This document shows positions 60,767-64,000 of a DNA stretch of 64,000 bases, in pieces. Made by a program: the position numbers and the translations under genes. The notes beneath the pieces were generated by a model. It did not search any database, was not told the DNA's origin, and worked only from the letters and a program-made list of their open reading frames with translations. Numbering within the stretch: the first letter of the stretch is position 1; every line of letters starts with the position of its first letter. Source of the DNA: Planctomycetaceae bacterium (GTDB lineage: Bacteria > Planctomycetota > Planctomycetia > Gemmatales > Gemmataceae); the NCBI GenBank assembly GCA_013823135.1, contig PNLP01000013.1:62001-126000 (forward strand). Direction: 5' to 3'.

Positions 60767-60842
60767 GGCGAGCGGGGGTGCGTAAGCCCCCGAGGTGTGA
60801 GCGAAGCCAAGAACTCGGGGGGCTTACGCACCCCCGCTCGCC
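60767..60842. repeat. Intergenic palindrome, GGCGAGC-tip family (76 bp)
   Basis: The left arm GGCGAGCGGGGGTGCGTAAG (60767) pairs with the right arm ending CCCCCGCTCGCC (60842); the centre is GGTGTGAGCGAAGCCAAGAA. It is closest to 50689-50763 and to the half copy at 51954-52001. It lies between divergent genes (patatin on minus, TIGR03009-like on plus). Confidence 0.88.
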
Positions 60843-60984
60843 AAAATGCCAGAATCTACTGGGGCGCCCGAGCGTGCATCCGGGCTTTTTCGTTTTGGCA
60901 GGTTGGGCTATAAGAGCGCAATTGTAGGGCGTCGGTCCGTTTGTTGGTCGGCCCCGATCCGGATTATTGCTGAGGAACTATCGT

Positions 60985-61839
60985 ATGCGACCCGCCGGCT
61001 TCACCCTCGCCGCCTGTCTGATCGGCGTCACGGTGGTGTCCGGGCAGCAGCCCGTGCCGCCAGCAGCCCCTGGTGGGCAAGTTGCCCCACCCCTGCCCCC
61101 GGCCGCGCCGCCCGTCGATAACAAGCTCGATACCCACCTCGCCGGGTGGGAAAAGAACATGGGCGGGCTCGTGAACTTCCGGTTCGTCCTCGAACTGAAG
61201 AGAACCGATGTCGTCTTCAAGACCGACAAGGGATACTCCGGCGTCGTGCTGTGCATGAAACCAAACTTCGCCGTGTTGCGATTGAACAACGACATCGACA
61301 AGACCGGCACCGACTACGAAGCGTTCATCTGCGATGGGAAATCGGTGTTCGAGTACAACGGCCTCGCCAAGACCATCACCGAGTGGAAACTGCCAGCACC
61401 CACGCCGGGCGGCAGCGGCAACGCAACCGACAACATCATGCTCGACTTCCTCTCGGGGATGAAGTCGAAGGACGCCAAGGCTCGCTTCGATCTCACGCTG
61501 TTCAAGGAAGACGCGAACTACGTGTACCTGGACGTGAAGCCCTTGAACCCCAAGGACAAGGCCGAGTTCACCCAACTGCGCATGGCACTGTACGGCCCCA
61601 ACACGAAGTGGCCGTACCTGCCCGCTCAGGTGTTCATGTCCAAGCCCAACGGCGACACCGAACAGTGGAAGTTCAAGGATCCGCAAACGAACATTCCGGG
61701 CCTGACGGCCGAGCACTTCAAGGCCCAAAAGATCCAGGGCTGGAAGGAGCAGGAGGGTGGCAAGCCGCCGGCGCAGCCTATGGTCGCCCCCGGCCAACCG
61801 AAATTGCCACCTGGCATGGTCCGCCCCGAGAAGAAGTGA
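60985..61839 (+). CDS. Exported TIGR03009-like planctomycete protein
   Basis: The 284 residues start at ATG 60985 with GAGGAACT upstream. A signal peptide ends near residue 20. A Pro/Ala-rich linker (PVPPAAPGGQVAPPLPPAAP) precedes the TIGR03009-type domain: LAGWEKNMGGLVNFRFVLEL, FICDGKSVFEYN and LDFLSGMKSKDAKARFDL. This planctomycete family resembles LolA-like lipoprotein carriers. A periplasmic carrier function is inferred. The gene ends at a clear terminator and has the tail APGQPKLPPGM. Confidence 0.82.
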   Translation: MRPAGFTLAACLIGVTVVSGQQPVPPAAPGGQVAPPLPPAAPPVDNKLDTHLAGWEKNMGGLVNFRFVLELKRTDVVFKTDKGYSGVVLCMKPNFAVLRLNNDIDKTGTDYEAFICDGKSVFEYNGLAKTITEWKLPAPTPGGSGNATDNIMLDFLSGMKSKDAKARFDLTLFKEDANYVYLDVKPLNPKDKAEFTQLRMALYGPNTKWPYLPAQVFMSKPNGDTEQWKFKDPQTNIPGLTAEHFKAQKIQGWKEQEGGKPPAQPMVAPGQPKLPPGMVRPEKK

Positions 61840-61860
61840 GCCAGCCGATACCGCGCTTCC

Positions 61861-61890
61861 AGCCGCTCGACATTCGAGCGGCTTTTTTCG
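61861..61890 (+). terminator. Rho-independent terminator after TIGR03009-like gene
   Basis: AGCCGCTCG (61861-61869) pairs with CGAGCGGCT (61875-61883), followed by TTTTTT. A classical structure 21 bp past the stop. Confidence 0.92.
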
Positions 61891-61986
61891 TTTCTCATCC
61901 CCCTTTCACCGGCCAGACGTAACGATGTGGTCAGTTGGCTGCCCGTGGGGTTGCCACAGTTCTGCCCATTGCTCAGGGGGTATGCC

Positions 61987-62688
61987 ATGCGTGGAATGCG
62001 ATTCGCGGTAGCCGGGTTCCTCGTCGTCGGGATGGTTAGCCTCGCCCAGGCCCAGTTCCGTCCGGGTGGGTTTGGTGGCGGCCCGACCAGCCTCGTGACG
62101 AACAAGGCTGTGCAGGAAGACCTGAAGCTGTCCGAAGATCAGATCACGAAGTTGAAGGAATGGAGCACGGAGTTCCGGAAGAAGTCTGCCGAGATCATGA
62201 AGGACAAGGGTATCGACTTTGGCAAAGGCGGGTTCGGCAAGATCGAACCCGAGATGCGTGAGAAGTTGGATGCCGCGAACGCGGAAATCACCAAAGAAGC
62301 CTACAAGCAACTCGGCGAAGTTCTGAAGAAGGAGCAGGTCGAACGCCTCAAACAAATTTCCCGCCAGCAAATGGGAGCCAACGCGTTCACCAACGCCGAG
62401 GTTGTCGATGCATTGAAACTGACCGCCGCCCAGAAGGACTCCGTCAAGGGGGTCACGGGCGACCTCCAGAAGGAGACCCGCGAAATCTTCGGTGAGTTCA
62501 CGAAGGGCAAATTCGACGTCGAAAAGATGCAAGAGAACCAGAAGAAGGTTCAGAAGCTTCAGAAAGAATACATCGGCAAGCTCGAAGACCTGCTCGACGA
62601 TTCGCAGAAGAAGACGTGGAAGGAAATGAAGGGCGAAGCGTTCGACCTGGCCAAGCTGCAACCGCAGTTCCCGAAAAAGAAAGACTGA
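61987..62688 (+). CDS. Exported helical Spy/CpxP-like protein
   Basis: The 233 residues start at ATG 61987 with AGGGGG upstream. A signal peptide ends at AQAQ (about residue 22). The mature protein is almost fully helical and charged: QEDLKLSEDQITKLKEWS, then EVLKKEQVERLKQISRQQMG and KMQENQKKVQKLQKEY. The LSEDQ and LTAAQKDSV patterns resemble LTxxQ-type repeats of the Spy/CpxP chaperone family. A periplasmic chaperone role is inferred. It ends at a terminator. Confidence 0.75.
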   Translation: MRGMRFAVAGFLVVGMVSLAQAQFRPGGFGGGPTSLVTNKAVQEDLKLSEDQITKLKEWSTEFRKKSAEIMKDKGIDFGKGGFGKIEPEMREKLDAANAEITKEAYKQLGEVLKKEQVERLKQISRQQMGANAFTNAEVVDALKLTAAQKDSVKGVTGDLQKETREIFGEFTKGKFDVEKMQENQKKVQKLQKEYIGKLEDLLDDSQKKTWKEMKGEAFDLAKLQPQFPKKKD

Positions 62689-62695
62689 GCCACTC

Positions 62696-62727
62696 AAGCC
62701 CACCCGTTGCAACGGGTGGGCTTGTTT
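62696..62727 (+). terminator. Terminator between convergent genes
   Basis: AAGCCCACCCGTT (62696-62708) pairs perfectly with AACGGGTGGGCTT (62711-62723), followed by GTTT. It lies 8 bp after the plus-strand stop and 5 bp before the minus-strand stop at 62732, so it may serve both. Confidence 0.85.
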
Positions 62728-62731
62728 CATT

Positions 62732-63766
62732 TCACACCCACTTCATCATCACGCCCAGGTAGTTGTCCTTGTCCTTCAGCAGCCCCTCGTAAGCGTCGCC
62801 CATTTGTTCTGGCGTGATCGTGTGCGTCACCAGCCCGGCGAGGCTCAGTCGGCCGCTCGCCAGTTGTCGCAGCAACCACATCTGGGCCTTGTTGATGTCC
62901 CACGCACCGGCGAGCCGGGTGTGTGCGGCCTCGAACAGCATGTTCCCGTGCGCACCGCTCACTTCGATGTACCGGCGGTGCAGGTCATCGTAGAAGTTCA
63001 CGTCCTTGGCAATGCCGCGAGGGCTGCCCACCACGACCACTTGCCCGGCGTCGCAAGCCAGGCTCATCGCGGTGGGAATCGCAGCCGGGACGCCCGTCGC
63101 GTCGGCCACGACTTCCGCACCCTTCGCGTTCAGGAACGCCGCGAGTTGCTGCTTCGTGTCGCCCGCTGTTGGGTCGATAACGTGATCCGCACCGGCAGCG
63201 AGGGCCGCGTCGCGTCGCATCTTCACGGCATCGATTCCCACCACCGGCGACATCCCGGCCGCGAGCATGCACCGCAACGAGAACTGACCGATGATGCCGA
63301 GCCCCAGCACCGCGCCGCTGCGGCCGAGCGTCAGCCCGGCTCGCACGGAGGCACCCATGCCGTATCGCGAGATGCACGCGACCGCGGCCTTCTCGAAGCT
63401 CAGCGAATCGGGCATCTTCCACACCCGGCAACGCTCGTGGCCCACGGTCAGCAGTTCCGCGGAAGCGTGGTTGCCGGGGTAGCTAACGCGGTCGCCTTCC
63501 TGAAAGCCGCCGGGGAAGTCTTTGCCGACCTTCAGCACGCGGCCCGCGGCGGAGTAGCCCGAACGGAACGGGAACTTCCAGTCGGGGAGGTTCGGGTCTT
63601 TGAGCCACTGGTGAGTGCCGGTGTACACGGCGAGTTCCGTCCCCGCGCTGATGGCCGAGTATTCGGCAGCGATCAGGATCTGGTTTGGGGCGGGGTTGGC
63701 GAGTTCAACCTCGCGCACGGCGGTCTTGAACGGCTCGGTGATGACTGCTTGACGGGCGCGAACCAT
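62732..63766 (-). CDS. Medium-chain dehydrogenase without catalytic zinc Cys
   Basis: This 344-residue protein belongs to the MDR (alcohol dehydrogenase) superfamily. SAISAGTELAVYTG replaces the usual Cys-containing zinc motif, the structural-zinc Cys cluster is missing, and GAVLGLGIIGQF is the dinucleotide-binding loop, followed by VVGIDAVKMRRDAALAAGAD. This branch resembles BchC-like and related sugar or secondary-alcohol oxidoreductases. The cytoplasmic substrate is unknown. It follows the partial outer-membrane protein gene on the same strand, 149 bp away with a palindrome between. Confidence 0.85.
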   Translation of the reverse strand: MVRARQAVITEPFKTAVREVELANPAPNQILIAAEYSAISAGTELAVYTGTHQWLKDPNLPDWKFPFRSGYSAAGRVLKVGKDFPGGFQEGDRVSYPGNHASAELLTVGHERCRVWKMPDSLSFEKAAVACISRYGMGASVRAGLTLGRSGAVLGLGIIGQFSLRCMLAAGMSPVVGIDAVKMRRDAALAAGADHVIDPTAGDTKQQLAAFLNAKGAEVVADATGVPAAIPTAMSLACDAGQVVVVGSPRGIAKDVNFYDDLHRRYIEVSGAHGNMLFEAAHTRLAGAWDINKAQMWLLRQLASGRLSLAGLVTHTITPEQMGDAYEGLLKDKDNYLGVMMKWV

Positions 63767-63856
63767 TGCGGGCCTCGGAGGGATGTCGGCGGGATTGCTG
63801 CGATGGGCGAATTGTAGACGTGAAGGCGATGAGTGGCGAATGATGATGTGAGGGTT

Positions 63857-63914
63857 CGTTTAGCGGCGGACCCACCGGGTCCGCAGGTTGCCCCGCTGGG
63901 GCAACCGCTAAACG
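63857..63914. repeat. Palindrome, GTTTAGCG-tip family, two inner hairpins
   Basis: CGTTTAGCGG (63857-63866) pairs with CCGCTAAACG (63905-63914). Inside are GCGGACCCACCGGGTCCGC and GTTGCCCCGCTGGGGCAAC hairpins, so the RNA would form a three-way structure. The tips match those at 15309-15391 and 38160-38219. Confidence 0.8.
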
Positions 63915-63915
63915 A

Positions 63916-64000
63916 TTAGTACCGGAACTCCGCACCCCAGCTCAGCATGTGGGCGAAGTAGTAAGTTGTGGTTCCCGTCAGGCCGGGGCTGAGCGCCAGT
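63916..64000 (-). CDS. C-terminal end of a probable outer-membrane protein (partial)
   Basis: The minus strand enters the window with 27 complete codons ending at a TAA at 63916-63918. The tail reads TTTYYFAHMLSWGAEFRY. Alternating hydrophobic residues and an aromatic last residue are typical of the final strand of an outer-membrane beta-barrel. The rest is outside the window, so the family cannot be named. Confidence 0.5.
   Translation of the reverse strand, partial: LALSPGLTGTTTYYFAHMLSWGAEFRY

Noticed and set aside
1..64000. tRNA or rRNA genes
   Set aside because: No stretch with tRNA arm consensus or rRNA-like sequence was recognised by eye; a covariance search would be needed to be certain.

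Overview
The window is high-GC DNA from a planctomycete, most likely family Gemmataceae (Gemmata-like). The evidence is the mix of planctomycete-typical families: DUF1559 pilin-like proteins, a Tat-exported DUF1501 protein, a TIGR02996 leucine-rich protein, DUF1571, a TIGR03009-like protein, a Ser/Thr kinase fused to a formylglycine-generating-enzyme-like domain, and a beta-helix protein with an N-terminal LEDR motif. No rRNA, tRNA, CRISPR array, prophage or complete insertion sequence was seen. It reads as chromosomal sequence with dense, mostly short operons.

Layout. 1-5 kb (minus): an exported Gfo/Idh/MocA oxidoreductase, a glycerol-dehydrogenase-like enzyme and a PlsC-ACP-AMP-ligase fusion. 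5-9 kb: the kinase/FGE fusion and a small unknown gene. 9-14 kb: an S41 protease homologue lacking its catalytic pair, a histidine phosphatase, a soluble histidine kinase and an exported protein with 20 NPF motifs. 14-17.6 kb: a DJ-1/PfpI protein, mobA, a deoxyhypusine-synthase-family enzyme and an exported trypsin-like protease. 17.7-22.3 kb (minus): a tight operon of CPA2 antiporter, methyltransferase and TIGR02996 protein. 22.5-29 kb: exported planctomycete families (DUF1559 variant, DUF1501, isochorismatase-like, ThuA, Gfo/Idh/MocA). 29-33 kb: NADP isocitrate dehydrogenase, a small membrane protein and clpX. 33-38 kb: DUF2617, a Cys-rich protein and a membrane-protein pair ending in an HTTM (vitamin-K-carboxylase-like) protein. 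38.7-48.5 kb: an exported Ig-like protein, a YhaM-like nuclease, a GspE/PilB-like ATPase, NADAR, pyrophosphatase, two Hsp20s, an MBL hydrolase, DUF1571, and an orphan antitoxin-like gene overlapping an HXXEE membrane protein. 48.7-64 kb: the beta-helix protein, a BI-1 family protein, a large lipoprotein, a DUF1559/lipoprotein pair, an OmpR-type regulator with a secretin-N protein, a DapA-like/patatin pair, a TIGR03009-like protein, a coiled-coil protein, an MDR dehydrogenase and the end of a probable outer-membrane protein.

The most distinctive content is between genes. Two copies of an approximately 248-bp non-coding element (38226-38615 and 52020-52267) have 21-bp terminal inverted repeats and different, perfect 9-bp target duplications, which makes them MITE-like transposons. 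One copy carries a second palindromic insertion flanked by a 10-12-bp duplication. Both copies sit in the same orientation 92-95 bp upstream of genes for exported proteins. In addition, at least nine intergenic palindromes share GGCGAGC...GCTCGCC tips, and several others share GTTTAGCG...CGCTAAAC tips. They look like families of dispersed palindromic elements rather than unrelated terminators.
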